Shown here one piece after another: positions 38,626-51,099 of a stretch of DNA of 64,000 nt. Made by a program: the position numbers and the translations under genes. Numbering within the stretch: the first letter of the stretch is position 1; each line of letters starts with the position of its first letter. The notes under the pieces are model-generated. The model searched no databases. It saw only the letters and a program-made list of their open reading frames with translations, and was not told the origin of the DNA. Source of the stretch: Pristionchus mayeri (taxonomy: Eukaryota > Nematoda > Chromadorea > Rhabditida > Neodiplogasteridae); contig BTRK01000002.1 of the NCBI GenBank assembly GCA_036245805.1, forward strand, positions 19,523,067 to 19,587,066, in the 5' to 3' direction.

Positions 38626-41600
38626 TCTACATGTGTATTATTCATTCGCTTTCGTTCCGAGATAGTAGGTACTTGCCGATATTAGTTTTTCTAGTTTTAA
38701 GAGATGTGTAATATAGAAGGAGCCATGTAATTGTAAATTGGGAAATTATATTTTATCGATAAACGATTTGCTGATCTCGGAGACCTCAAACGCAACCAAG
38801 TCATGATGTGCAATTATGGAGTGCAGTTGACCACAATCACGAAGCCAGATTAATAGGAAAGAATATTTTAATCTTCATGAATAAAAATGTATACTGTAGA
38901 AGGAATATATTAATCGTCAACCACAGTCTCGCATCTGATCTAAAAGGGAAACAGACTCCGTAGACGTGAATTGGAATGAAAAGAGACGTGGAGATAAGAA
39001 TGAACATGGCAGCTGTGCATGGCATACAGTAGGCTACAGTAATCTGACAATTGATCTCTACCGATTAATCGATTCGCTTTAGTAAAAAAATTAATTCGAT
39101 TTAAGAAATCGATCGATGATTTTCGATTAGAGTGGTCTACCTCAAGCAGGAAAGCAAGAATCAAGAATGCAAGACGTCGAATATTTTCGAATATCCATCT
39201 GTCTACCCTGAATCAAGGAATACTGTAGACTACGGTAGGCCACACTTACATTGTACCAAATCTCGTAATCCTGGAAATTCATTTCACTGATCACGGATCC
39301 ACAGTATTATGCATCTAGCTTGCGTAGAAGCCGAGTTCTGAATTTGTGACCCCGTTTTGCAGCAAGGCAGCAGCAAATTGCTTCAGCCAATTGGTTAATA
39401 CCTCAAAATCAGGATGGGGACTATTCGAGACATATCCTGTTCATCGCACCTCTTGGTTCCTCGCCCATGAACCTTATTCGGAACTTTTCCTTAGGAAAGG
39501 AGTTCCTTTCGTCTGCCTGACAGAACTTTTCATACTTTTCAGAATGAGATTTTACTCGTTACTGAATTATGAAGTTTGAAAATACCGATTTTATATTTGT
39601 GTATATCAGAAATCGATATGGATGGTCCAACGTCCGGTTGAAAATTATTTGCCGCTAGCGGTCGTATTCCCAAAGTTTGACCCCCCGGGCGATCATTTCG
39701 AAAAAGTAGTTCCCCACGCCTCTATTCGCTGCATTCTTAGTGTGCAACGTTTGTGCTACTGCATTCCCATGCACCTCTCAAATCATGACTGTCTAACAAT
39801 ATCATTTCTGACGCACAAATAGAACAAATCTCTGAACTCGGATTGCTTTCTCTCTATTGGGTGTCATCTTGGGAGTGAGAGACAGTGTTTCTCTCCAGAG
39901 GGATGCACTCCTCTTCCCTCTGGATCCCAATCATTTCCTCTCTCTCCATCAATCCTCTTATCTTTATACGCATCTCATGTCATACAGTATCTTTCATGCG
40001 CTACTATATCTCTTTTTTTTCTATTGAAAATGACTGCAAAAATAGTGTAGCCTGAGTAATGGTCATTGATTGTAGGACTCTCAAAGCGGAAGACAGAAAG
40101 GATCTTGAGTGATCGGCCATGAGAGATAAGAAGGGACTCGCACTCTCTCCTCTGAATGAGAGAGAGGAGTAATTGGAGAGTGAGGGAATCGAGACTAATC
40201 AGAGGATGACAGACCGAAAGATGGGAATGAGACGAGGGAGAGGAAGAGGAAGCCATTGGCAGGCTAATTACTATTAGAGGGGAGATAATACAGTGACTCT
40301 CTGGGATGGGAGAGCACTTACTTCAATCTACCGAGTACATCTTTTCACTAGTATAACCCCGTGAGTCTTCGACCACTTCTCGATTCTCTTCCCTCGATCA
40401 CCTTGACTTGTCTCTTTTTATGGGTCGTCACACGTTGTTCACCCTTCCATAATTCATTCGATACCCATCATTCCCTTGTGCAACTGAAGTGATATGGTGA
40501 AGGGAGAGGACTGCCCCAGAAGGAATTTCACCCCCCCCCCCCCCCCGCCAAGGGAGAAACTCTCCCATCTCCGACCACATCCCTCGTACTATACAGATAT
40601 CCATGCTTCACTGTCTACTTTCTCACAATAAGGTCTACAACTAGAGAATGAGAGAGTGAGTCTCTTCCTTTCTCTCATTCGATGGACATAAACAGGTCAC
40701 TTCGCACTCCGTCGGAGATCTTATCGTCTCTCCTTACATGGTTCTATGCATGCGAGTGAGGAGAGATGAAGAGGAGGGAGGGAAAGACACCGGCTGTTCA
40801 TCGATGCGCCATCCACACTACAACTTATTTTTAACTTATTTTAATTGTATAATAGGCTAATTTTATGAACCCAGAGAAACAGTGATAACATGAAAGAGCG
40901 ACGAATAAAGAGAGTATTGAATAGCTGGATGAGGAAGCCCCCCCTTCTCTTCTCTCCGAACATGCATACAATCCCCTCTAGCAGGACCCCATGAACCTTT
41001 CGGAAGCAAACTAAAGAGAAATGTTTCCCATTGACCATTCCCTCTGGCTTTTCTTCGTGTACGTTGGGGGGGGGGGACTTGCCTCTGGGGAGGAACGACG
41101 GAATCAAAGAATATTGTGAATGACTACTCCCATCTTCTAGGGGGATAGGGAAATTTTAATTGCACAATGAATATAATGACCACTCAGCACTATCCTTCTT
41201 CTTGTAGTTCCATAGTCTGATGAGTGGAAGAACTCTCCTCCCTTCATCCAACGATGAATCACTCGTAAACTTTAGCTTCCTCCACTCACACCACACACTA
41301 AATGACGTAACCTTTACCCATTCTGACAGCTACGGAATAGCATCTCATCTTAATTAGATGAGGAAACACAGATATTGAGAGGAGGAGTCTATCCTTACTG
41401 ATAGGGGATTAAAGGAAAGTGAGAGAAGACTGGCTGAAGAATGGAGAGAATGCAGTCATTGATGCTTGTTTCGGACGATGATCGGAGAGTGAATGTACAC
41501 ACTCTCTTTATATTTCCACTAAATCCATGGAAACACAGATAGGTGGAAAGAGATAATCACTTAGCGGCAAATAGTGTAAGATCTTCGAATAGTTGAAATA

Positions 41601-41936
41601 GAGAGATGAAGAGGAGGAAAGGAATGAGTGGGGGGGGGGGGGGATAACTGTATTACACCATCCGAGTGATCCATTCTCCCATCCGAATATCAGCAGAATC
41701 ATTCACTCTATTATCCCCTGCATACACGATCGATGAAAGTGTCCAACCACTATCTCACTCCCTAAACGAGAGTCATCTACAATACTCTCTCCCTCCATCC
41801 CTCCCCTTTCTGTCGATTGGCCGTTCACTTGAAGGAGAGCCCCGCCCCCTTCCTTCCACTCATTCTCTCTTTCTCTATTAACTTCTCCTATCTAAGTGTG
41901 ACCATCTAATCTCTTCCTTCATCTCTTCTCTTCTTC
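38626..41936. other. 3.3-kb region without a supported gene
   Basis: Between hyccin and the GATA factor. Frames at 39346-39579 (+), 39975-40256 (-) and 40841-41107 (-) lack splice-linked partners or recognisable domains. Homopolymers: C at 40531-40546, G at 41066-41076, G at 41630-41643. Part of 39310-39365 resembles a dispersed repeat also seen near 27900. The end is presumably the promoter of the GATA gene. Confidence 0.45.
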
Positions 41937-41939
41937 AGA

Positions 41940-44280
41940 ATGGCTGACTCATCTACAGATGCTTCACAAGTAGAGACAACATCGGATTCGTTCTCTTCAG
42001 TCTTCTTTCCTCTCCATCCCTCCTCTCTCCCTCTTTCCTCCACTCTTGATCCTCCTCCCTCCACTCTTGTCAAGGAGGAACAATCAATCCAACAGGTACG
42101 TCTCCTACCTTTTCTCCCATTATCGTTAATTCCTTCAGACGTTTTCTCAGCCCAATCCTCTCGTTTACTCCCATCCCCTCTATTATCCAAACGGAGGAAG
42201 GATCTACGATGAGTATGGTATGACTTCTTCCTCTTCTCCTCATTCCTCTCCTTCTCAGTTCCTTCTTCATCTCCATATCTTCCCTTGCCCGTCTCCTTCC
42301 CCTACTCATCTTCCTTCCCTTCCGATCCTCCTTCCTTCACTTCTCTTCCTTTCGATGGTCAGTTTCTCCTTCTCCTCTTCCCTTCATCACTAATATCTCT
42401 TCTTCAGCAGCCCTTCAACAGCCCTTCATTTCCTCCTATCCATACGACTACAACATCCAACTCCAGTCTTCATCGCAGGTTATTCCAAGTCTCTACATTT
42501 CTGCATTATCCCTCTATTCAGCATCTCTCAATTGCCCCATCGACCGCTTCCTCACTTACCGTATCCTCTGCCCCTCCTACAGTACCCTCGTCCTCAGCCT
42601 GTGACTCTTTCCCTCCCAAACAGATGACTCGAAGTGAGTCCTCCCTCTCTCTCCCTCTCTCTCCGTCTCTCCCTTTCAGCGAGTGCATCGTCATCAGACC
42701 GTGAGTGTGCCAACTGCGGAGTGAGATCAACTCCCCTCTGGAGGAGGAATGGGGGACAGGACTTGTGCAATGCCTGCGGACTCTACTACAGACAGAATAG
42801 ACAGCATCGACCATTGGAGAAACCGATGAAGAGCCAGGTGAATCCTCCCTTCTTCCCCTCCAGCCCCCCCCCCTTCCTCGTCCATTCCTTTCGGAGAGGG
42901 GAAAGGGAAAGGTTTTCTTTCCCTCTGGTCAGTCTTCATTAATGTGAAGGGGGCACTCATTGATGGGCAACGGTTCTTCAAAGAGTGCTTGATATTCCTT
43001 CTTGAGAGATAATAGATGATATCACTCCTCTCCTCCCTCATTGCACTCGTAGTGGCTGATTGATCACGCTGCAAGCTGTTCTTCTAGCATCACTAGTTTG
43101 TAGTATAGTCCGCAAGCATTGCGCACAGGCTGCCCTCTGCCATTCCTCCTTCATGTACACTACGAAAGATTTACAGTGTACACGCAGTTATATCTCATAC
43201 CATATCTGTTCATCCGCTCAGATTCGCCTTCACTTCCATTCCTCCTAAAGTAGCCATACCCTTTATTTCTTGTAGAGGATGATATTCAATTTCTTATTAA
43301 GCCCACAATTTCTCTTTGAAATGACCCGCATCGCGTTGATTTATGTAGAACAAATGAGAAGGAGGAGAAAGGGCGATTGTTATCTTGACTCGATCCAACA
43401 CTCGGTCATGCAGTGCCTAGGAGAGGAGAGAGAGGGAGGGACTCCCCCCCCCCCCTAGACAGACTCCATCAAGGGACTTCCATCGATAGATTCCATTCCA
43501 GAATACTCCGAAGAGGACGGGAGTGGTGTGTGTGAACTGCAGTGAGACGAGCACTACTCTCTGGAGGAGGAATGGCAGGGGACAGCCTGTGTGCAATGCT
43601 TGCGGACTATACTACAAACTACACCAGGTAAATTGAGAAAAAGCCACCGTAGAAATATATAATATCACAAATTTCGTTGAAACTTAGTTTATCGTTTTCC
43701 GAACATGCTAAAAAATTCGATCTTAAACCGAGTTACATAATTTAAAAGGGGAAGATGAAAAAATCTATAACATTCAAAATTGGCCAAATCAAGTTGATAG
43801 GGCTTCTTCTCACCCCTAACAGTCTCATATAAATTGAGTTCCAAAGAATTTTGTGGTATTTATATTTTCTCAAAAGACCCTTGAAAAAAAACATGAACAA
43901 TACATACAAATAATTGATAGTGAAGAAAAATTTAGAAGAATGATAACTAATGAAAATAATAAATCAACGGTAGCATCATGGATATAAACGATAGATGACA
44001 GGAGAAATGAAAGATAAATGAATAAAGGGATCTTCATTTGTACCTAAACTTTCCATTATTCCAGACTGACAGACCGATTTCACTGAAGAAGGAGGGAATA
44101 CAGACGAGGAACAGGAAGAATCAAGGAAGGAGAAGAAGGAAGGAGGAACAATCAATCCTTCCCTCCTCCATCCCTTCCAAACCATTCCATCCCACTCTTC
44201 CCTATCTCCACTACCCATTCGCCCCTCCTCATCCTACTTATCTCCTCACTCCTCAATCCACTCCCACCGACTCCCCTTGA
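41940..44280 (+). CDS. elt-1-like: two-finger GATA transcription factor, ELT-1-like
   Basis: Exons 41940-42095, 42139-42217, 42259-42357, 42408-42478, 42522-42633, 42680-42837, 43502-43627, 44065-44280 give 1017 nt (338 aa). The N-terminal 180 residues are Ser/Pro/Tyr-rich. Finger 1 (about 183-207) is C-X2-C-X16-C-X2-C with TPLWRRNGG and CNACGLYY. Finger 2 (about 232-257) is C-X2-C-X17-C-X2-C with [10 protein letters not shown] and [11 protein letters not shown], followed by the basic tail [11 protein letters not shown] that contacts DNA. ELT-1 directs epidermal fate in C. elegans. Finger 1 is one residue shorter than the usual X17 loop. A TTCAG acceptor ends 1 nt before the ATG. A Pro/His-rich tail ends the protein. 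All acceptors here are CAG. Confidence 0.92.
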
Positions 44281-45085
44281 TTCCCTTTATTCTCCCTTTC
44301 CTCATAAATATCCAGTTGCAATATATTCGCTTTACCATAGTACAAAGCTTTTATCTACGTTAGTATTAAATATTTTAAACCTTAGAAATCCTAAGATGAT
44401 GTTGAGAGGGTAAACAGTTCTTCCATGCATATCATGAGCCAATCCCGTCCATTTCCCATATCACCTCTTCTCTTCACATATTGTCAGATTCATTTATACA
44501 TATATAAATATGTATATCCATTATATACAGTAATGGACAAAAGTTTAGTTCTAAATTTCGAATTATTATATCATAACTTCTCTCAGAATTGAGATAGACA
44601 CGTACCGTTTGAAATAGTAGAGAGATAAACTATGGGAAATTATGAAAATGTGTACTAGGGGGTTGAAACATATATGTCGCTTGTTACAGAATTTAATTTC
44701 AGCAGCGCTTTTGATAAGAATTTTTTTAAACAGAAGCCGAACTGCGATATGAAGTCATATTCATTGTGATGAGAGGGACTCCAATGATGATAAGAATTCG
44801 CCATCCAGCATGTTTAGTGCTTCTCGAAGAGTGTCGGTATATCGATTTTTCGAGACCTCAAAAATTTTGTTGTTTGACTATATCTTCGGTCTAAATTGAG
44901 CTAAAGCGCTAAAATTCCGTACGTTTTATACGGTCGTGATGGAGCATCAGTTTGCCGAGTTTGATAGCGAACGGACTTAAAATGATACAAACCGTAAAAT
45001 TTTGTTCGCCTATTTCCTGACACATAAAAATGCTGATTTCTTGTCACTTTACGAAACTAGTTGTGAACTACTGTGCGAAATTGCA
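44281..45085. other. intergenic region, no gene seen
   Basis: AT-rich sequence downstream of the GATA gene with only short frames. It probably contains the 3' UTR and old repeat fragments. Confidence 0.4.
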
Positions 45086-46725
45086 CGAGCATGATGATCG
45101 CAAGGGCCTGTATATTTTTGTATATTACATAAGTCGTGCTTCCATAAAGGGTAGTCTCTGAAAAAAATTATCATGTGTGTTCCTCAATAATTCGGATCGG
45201 GGAGGTGGGGGGGGGGGGGGACGTGGAAGAGATCGAGTCGCAATATGAGAGACTATCTGAGCGGATTCACATACACCAGTACAGCAAAAAATAAAATTCC
45301 TTGAAAAATAGTCCCCAGGGTTAATTTTTCACGTAGAGAAAGAAAAAATCGACCTTAGAAAGCCGTATCTGTGACCCCTCATTCTCTGTATTGCGCCGAA
45401 GTGGGCGGTCGGATTTTGAAAATTTTTTTGGAGCTTCCAAACTCCATAACCAGATAGTGATTCTGAAAGATCTCGACAAGATACGCATTTTTCCTGTTGG
45501 AAGTGAAGAGCTAGCTCATCTGTGAAAAAAGTTATTGTCGTTTGAATTTTTAAAATTGTTGCCCTGAAAAATTTTATTCCATAGAGGGCAAAATAAACAA
45601 TTTCATTTGATTCCTCATGCAAAAGTACCCCACTGTACCAAATTTGAAAGAACAACTCGTCATGGCAATCAGTCAAATGGTCGATCGAAGACCTCGGACT
45701 TGAAAGATTTCGAACGAAAAAATCGATTTTTTGGAGAAATCTCTTTTAGATGGACTTCTTGTGAACTGTGATGTGGAAATTCGGATTCTACGAGTGAAAA
45801 CACGCCAGAAAATCTTTTTCTCGTAAAATTTTGAGATATCGAGTTTTTCGGCCTCGGAAATGGAAAATTTTTCCCAAAAATCCCAAAATTCGGAGAATTT
45901 GAGATCGAAAAAACTCGATATCTCAGAATTTTACGAGAAAAAGATTTTATGTCGTGTTTTCACTCGTAGAATCCGAATTTCCACATCACAGTTCACAAGA
46001 AGTCCATCTAAAAGAGATTTCTCCAAAAAATCGATTTTTTCGTTCGAAATCTTTCAAGTCCGAGGTCTTCGATCGACCATTTGACTGATTGCCATGACGA
46101 GTTGTTCTTTCAAATTTGGTACAGTGGGGTACTTTTGCATGAGGAATCAAATGAAATTGTTTATTTTGCCCTCTATGGAATAAAATTTTTCAGGGCAACA
46201 ATTTTAAAAATTCAAACGACAATAACTTTTTTCACAGATGAGCTAGCTCTTCACTTCCAACAGGAAAAATGCGTATCTTGTCGAGATCTTTCAGAATCAC
46301 TATCTGGTTATGGAGTTTGGAAGCTCCAAAAAAATTTTCAAAATCCGACCGCCCACTTCGGCGCAATACAGAGAATGAGGGGTCACAGATACGGCTTTCT
46401 AAGGTCGATTTTCTTTCTCTACATGAAAAATTAACCCTGGGGACTATTTTTCAGGGAATTTTATTCTTTGCTGTACGGGTCATGTGTGAAATTGCTCGAT
46501 TCTCTCAGATAGTCTCTCATATAGCTCTTCCTCGGGCCCCTGATCATCCACTTCAGTGCAGTTTTATGTGCCGTCATCGCACCGCTTCTCTCCATGTCGA
46601 CGAGCATGATGATCGCAAGGACCTGCTTATTATTGTATATTAAATAAGTCGTGCTTTCATAATGGATAGACATCCAGAAAATAATCTGAAAACATTTATC
46701 ATGTGTTTTCCGCAACAGTTCGGAA
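45086..46725. mobile_element. near-perfect 1.3-kb palindrome between direct repeats
   Basis: Arms of about 600 nt (about 45225-45855 and 45880-46535) pair almost without mismatch: mirrored frames encode the same 110 residues on both strands. The centre is near 45868. Outside the palindrome lies a direct repeat of about 120 bp (left from 45086, right from 46601, both beginning CGAGCATGATGATCGCAAGG), with several differences between copies. A G run of 14 sits at 45207-45220 at the left boundary. There is no transposase. Confidence 0.75.
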
Positions 46726-47575
46726 TGAAGACATTATTGATCTATTAAATTCAGTGATCGATGTTTTATTGACCATTGCATGATGAATGGCAACTCACTG
46801 TAGGAGAAATAGATGGGATGAATCCTCATTAGTTAAAGATGATCTTCCAACTCACTCTTCTTTCTCCGATGTTAGAAGGTAACACAGAAGGACTGGGGTA
46901 TTCATGGGGTCAGATTGGGAATGGATGCCACCTGACTACTCTTCTTCCCCTTTCTTCCTTTCCTCCTCGCTTCAGATCACCACTCTCCATTTCTCTTTTC
47001 TAAATTTTTTTCGGTTTTCTCAACTTTTTGGATAAGTTTTTTGAATTATTTTTTTATAGAATTTGAGTGGAAAAGCAACTTGAAATACATGGCGAATTTT
47101 AAAGAATTTTTTCCTTATTTTAAAAAAAAATTTCGAATTAAAAGTTGTGTTGTTAGTGCTCAAAATGTCCTACAGCAATGGATTTTTTGTTATGAAATTC
47201 AATTTTTTTCTTGCATAATACATCACAAGAATATTTGATCATTTTAAAAAATTCGACATTTCTCGGATTTCTCGATTTTCCAGAAAAAACTAAGATAAAT
47301 TGTCTCATCTCGAAATTTTGTCTCAATTTGTTCTCGCACAGCCCTGTTTGATATCGCTCGTAGCAGCTGGATGGAATGGAGCGATACAATGAGAAAGGAC
47401 TCTCTCTCTCTCTCATTCCCTCTCACAAACGGGCTGAATCGAAGGGGGGATTGGCCTCCTTAATTAGGAAGGGTAGGGATGCGTCAATCCCTCCATCATC
47501 AAACGTCTTCTCCCTCCCCTCTCAACTTCTCTCGTTATTGAACCCTTGAGTGAGTCCTCTCTCACACTGACACGG

Positions 47576-47662
<87 letters not shown>

Positions 47663-48150
47663 CAATAACCACAAGATTCCCCCTCCAGTTCCTTCCCTCT
47701 GCATTCTCTTCAGTGCTTCTGTCTGCTCCCCATCTCCTCACTCCGAATTCAGTCTCTCGATCAACAATCGTCTCCCTTCCTTTCCCATAGACTCGATTCT
47801 CTTCCCTCTAAGGCACTCCGTTCACTGGTCAGTCCTCCCTCTCCCTCTCTCCCTCTCCCTATTCCAGTCCTCTACTTCTTCTCTTCTACAACGCCTTCAT
47901 ATTGTTTATCGTTGACTCTGCTGGCGGGAGGGAGGACTCCCTCCTCCTCCCCCCTTCCCCCTCTCTCCCTCTGCTGTCCCCTTCTTCTTCACCCAATTCC
48001 TCCCTTTATATGCATGGACTTGTCATTCCTCGTCTCTCCTTCTATCTCTCCATTCTTCTCCATACAGTCCCGATCCATCGTGAACTCCATCCTCCTCCTC
48101 TCTCTCTTCCTCATCCTTCATCTCTCTCATTCTTCTCATCGATCGATCTT
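46726..48150. other. intergenic region with a long CT microsatellite
   Basis: No supported gene. A (CT)n tract covers about 47581-47658, with one short interruption. The 47860-48150 stretch is strongly pyrimidine-rich and ends in the acceptor of the next gene. Confidence 0.5.
47581..47658. repeat. (CT)n microsatellite
   Basis: About 38 CT dinucleotides with a TTCT interruption near 47611. Confidence 0.9.
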
Positions 48151-48158
48151 CCTTCCAG

Positions 48159-49051
48159 ATGGGTTCCTCCATCTGTGGATACTTCACAGAGTGCGAGGAG
48201 GCGAGTTGCTGTGAATCCTACAAATTCCGTCTCTCTCTGCTGGCTCTATCGGGTGAGTACTCCCCTCCTCTCCCCCTCCCCCCCCCTCCCCCCTCCCCCT
48301 CCCCCTCCTCCCCCATCACTCCTCTCCTCTCATCTTCTCTCGCAGGTCTGATCATCCTTGCTGCAGTTATCGTAGGTGTAGTCTGGCTGATCTTCGAATT
48401 CCGCCCAGCGTACAGGTAATACTTCCCCTTCAACAGTTCGAGTAGGTCACTCCATTCCCTCCCTTCTCGCCATGTTGCTCTTTTAGTCCATATCGGACAA
48501 GCGACGGCGTTTTCCTTTCATTCTTCCATGGATGCATGCTGTCAGAATTGAGTTGATTCACTCACTCGGTTACATCCATTATTTAGCGTGTTGCTTCCCT
48601 TGAGTTGACAGTTAACCTCCCCTCTCTAGATGGTACCAATCAACCCTTGCTTCAGTAGATAGATAGGCCCACTGAGTAACCCTCCTCTCTCTTCTCCCTT
48701 TCCTGTCTCCTTCTCCTTCCCCTGTAAACTATCCCACTCGTAGTCTCAATGGAAGGGAAGAGACACAATTCCCTCCGAATAATCCACTTTCCTTCTAGAA
48801 ATCGTCTCCGTCGTTCGGATAGTGAGCAAGATCGGATCGAGATGAGGAGTTTCGAAGAGACCAAGTACCTCAGGAGATACTCCGAACTCAAGTGAGTCCC
48901 CCCCTCCCCTCCCTACGATACCCTCTATACCCTCTATCCATCACAATATACTCCCTCTAGAGATGTTTCAGTCCTTTCGAATCTCTCTCCAAATCAAGAG
49001 AGGAACCCTCTCTTCTTTCACTCCTCAACTCCCATTTCTTCCTTCCTCTAA
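48159..49051 (+). CDS. small single-pass membrane protein, unknown function
   Basis: Exons 48159-48252, 48346-48415, 48799-48891 and 48961-49051 join in phase to 348 nt (115 aa). Residues 1-20 contain five Cys (SICGYFTECEEASCC), a possible short luminal or acylated segment. One hydrophobic helix follows at about 28-48 (LLALSGLIILAAVIVGVVWLIF), then a basic/acidic cytosolic-like tail with RNRLRRSDSEQDR. The acceptor TTCCAG ends directly at the ATG, so the mRNA would have almost no leader apart from a spliced leader. Introns are strongly pyrimidine-rich. I do not recognise the family; the topology is inference. Confidence 0.65.
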
Positions 49052-50233
49052 CGCACAAAAACACTCTTCACAACACTTCACATTTCTTTTTTTGGATTTA
49101 TCAAGGATGAAATTCGTAATAATGGTATTCTCTCCTTCTCTCTCTAATCTCGTTCTCTTCTATCTGGCAGAGACTGAAAGAGAGGAAAGTAGACAACATT
49201 TCCGATGCTCTTTCTCTTTCTCCCACCAACAAAAAGGTTCCCAATAGTGTAATAGCACGAATTCCTCCAGTTCATCCAAAAAATGAATTCCGTGATCGAT
49301 ACGAGATATTGATGTACTTGATGCAGTGTAGTGTTTTAAAATTTCCTACATACAACATACATACATTGTACATACCTAATTGATAGTAGTGTTTCCGAGG
49401 AGGATCATGAGCCGAAGAAATGATGAAATAAGTGTGATGGTTGTGGTATGAATAGTAGTGACTTCTGATTGCAGTCCACTGGCTCGTCGTCACTCGATCG
49501 ACACGTGAATGGCCTCCCGTAGCTTAGATGGACACTCACTCACATATTCACTCTTCATGGTACTCAGTAGTCCCAGTGCTCACTCTGATTACAAGCCCTC
49601 CTCGTCTTTGAGAATCACACTTTCGAATGTAGAAGATAAGAAAAGAAGAAGAGAAAGAGAGAAGAAGAATTAGATGGAATAGATACATCTTCACTTTATT
49701 TGCAGTGAATTTTAAATAGAAAGATATGATAATGAAATGATTCTAGATGATTAAATCGGCCACTATTTCATATTGTTCACATGACATGTAAATCTTTCCG
49801 TGCTGCACTAACCTCTATCGCTCATTCAACAGATAAACGAATATTGTATTCGATAGATTCCCTTTCTATTGTCTACAGTATCTCCCGGAGAGTGGAACGG
49901 TGTGCTACAGTACCATATTCCCTCCAATTTCTTCATTCGCTGGTCGCATATTCGAAAGTGAAAAGTACATCTGTAAGGAGAGATGGTTGAGGGGGCGAAT
50001 CAGCTGGAGAGAGAGAAGCCTCTTAGAAAGCATTACAATGAGTGAGAGAGGTGAGGAGAGGGGGGAGAGGGAGAGAGAGAGAGAGGGAGAAGGAGAGGGG
50101 AAGGAGACATAGTGTACGACAAGAGGTGAGAGGTAGAGAAGGAGGGGAGATGTGATTAGACTCGTCGTTTCTTTCTCCGATCAGTCCTCGATTACCTTAT
50201 TGGATGTTCTCTTAATACTGTTCTCTTCTCTAG
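49052..50233. other. region without a resolved gene
   Basis: A minus-strand exon with a good GTATGT donor may lie near 49385-49495 (Tyr/His-rich reading), but I could not link it to other exons. The rest is low-complexity (GA-rich at 50040-50110). Confidence 0.3.
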
Positions 50234-51099
50234 CTTCTCCGTTCCCTGTTCATCTCCTGTTTGTGGACCCGTGAGTGAATGGGCAAAGAGATAGAGATTC
50301 TCTCTCTACAAGTGCCTCGGCACACCCTCCCATTCACTTTATCCATTTCATATGTATCGTCCTTGTCCATCTGTTTCTGTTTAAGTGTCGTCCCTTGTCC
50401 TCGTCCCTTGCAGTCTCTCCCATGTGTCATGGCTACATCTGCTGCACTGGTCGTCCTTGTCTGGGGGGATGCTGCAGGAGGTGTCTCTGCAGCAGGAAGG
50501 AGTCTTGTCCTCCGTCCCCTCCGTATCTTCGGTCGTCGTCTCTTCCTCTCGTCACAATTCCCTTCTCTCCTTCACTCGATTCTCTTCCCTTCATAGACTC
50601 CGATGGATCCAATCCAACCTGTTGCAGAGAACGAACCAAACCGGGTTTCCTCCCACTTCCTTCTACATCGAGGTTAGTCCCCTCCCATCACATATGCTCG
50701 AAGTTTATATGACTCGCAAAAAATAGGTCAGAATGAATGGTCGATGCGTCTTCCAGATTGATGAGATAGAAGGAAAAGATGTTATAGATTCCAGTTAGAT
50801 GCTCCTCCTATCAAATGATGATCTCAATCTCTTCTTCCTATTGATATCCCTTCCCTTGCAGAGGAGGGGAGAGAGGCCGCACTCGTCAGAGGAGGACTAT
50901 GAGTAGGAACGGAGGATTCTTCCAGGTATTCCCTCTCTTCGCTCATTCCTCCTCCTTTTTCTCGCCTTTCCTCTTCCATTCAACAACTGCTTCATTGCTT
51001 CAGAAGATCTTCGGAGCGAGAGACGCTCCCCCCTCTGATCAACCATCCAATCAGTCTCATTATGCAACCATCGATCGACTGAGGAACAGAGAGAGTTAG
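50234..51099 (+). CDS. small Cys-rich protein gene (partial model)
   Basis: Exons 50234-50270, 50414-50672, 50862-50925 and 51004-51099 are in phase, ending TAG 51097-51099. The second exon has a striking run of cysteines (CHGYICCTGRPCLGGCCRRC), which could be a palmitoylation or metal-binding cluster. A Ser/Pro-rich stretch and a basic C-terminal part (RGRTRQRRTMSR, then KIFGARD) follow. The first exon is hydrophobic, and upstream exons are missing. An alternative reading removes an intron-like pyrimidine stretch at 50531-50596 and changes the downstream frame, so the model is tentative. No family recognised. Confidence 0.4.

Noticed and set aside
39346..39579. 77-codon plus-strand frame as a small gene
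   Set aside because: Part of it belongs to a dispersed repeat also seen near 27900; no splice partners or trans-splice acceptor.
45329..46434. Two matching frames of about 115 codons on opposite strands
   Set aside because: They are mirror images produced by the perfect palindrome, without a start context, splice sites or codon bias of a gene.
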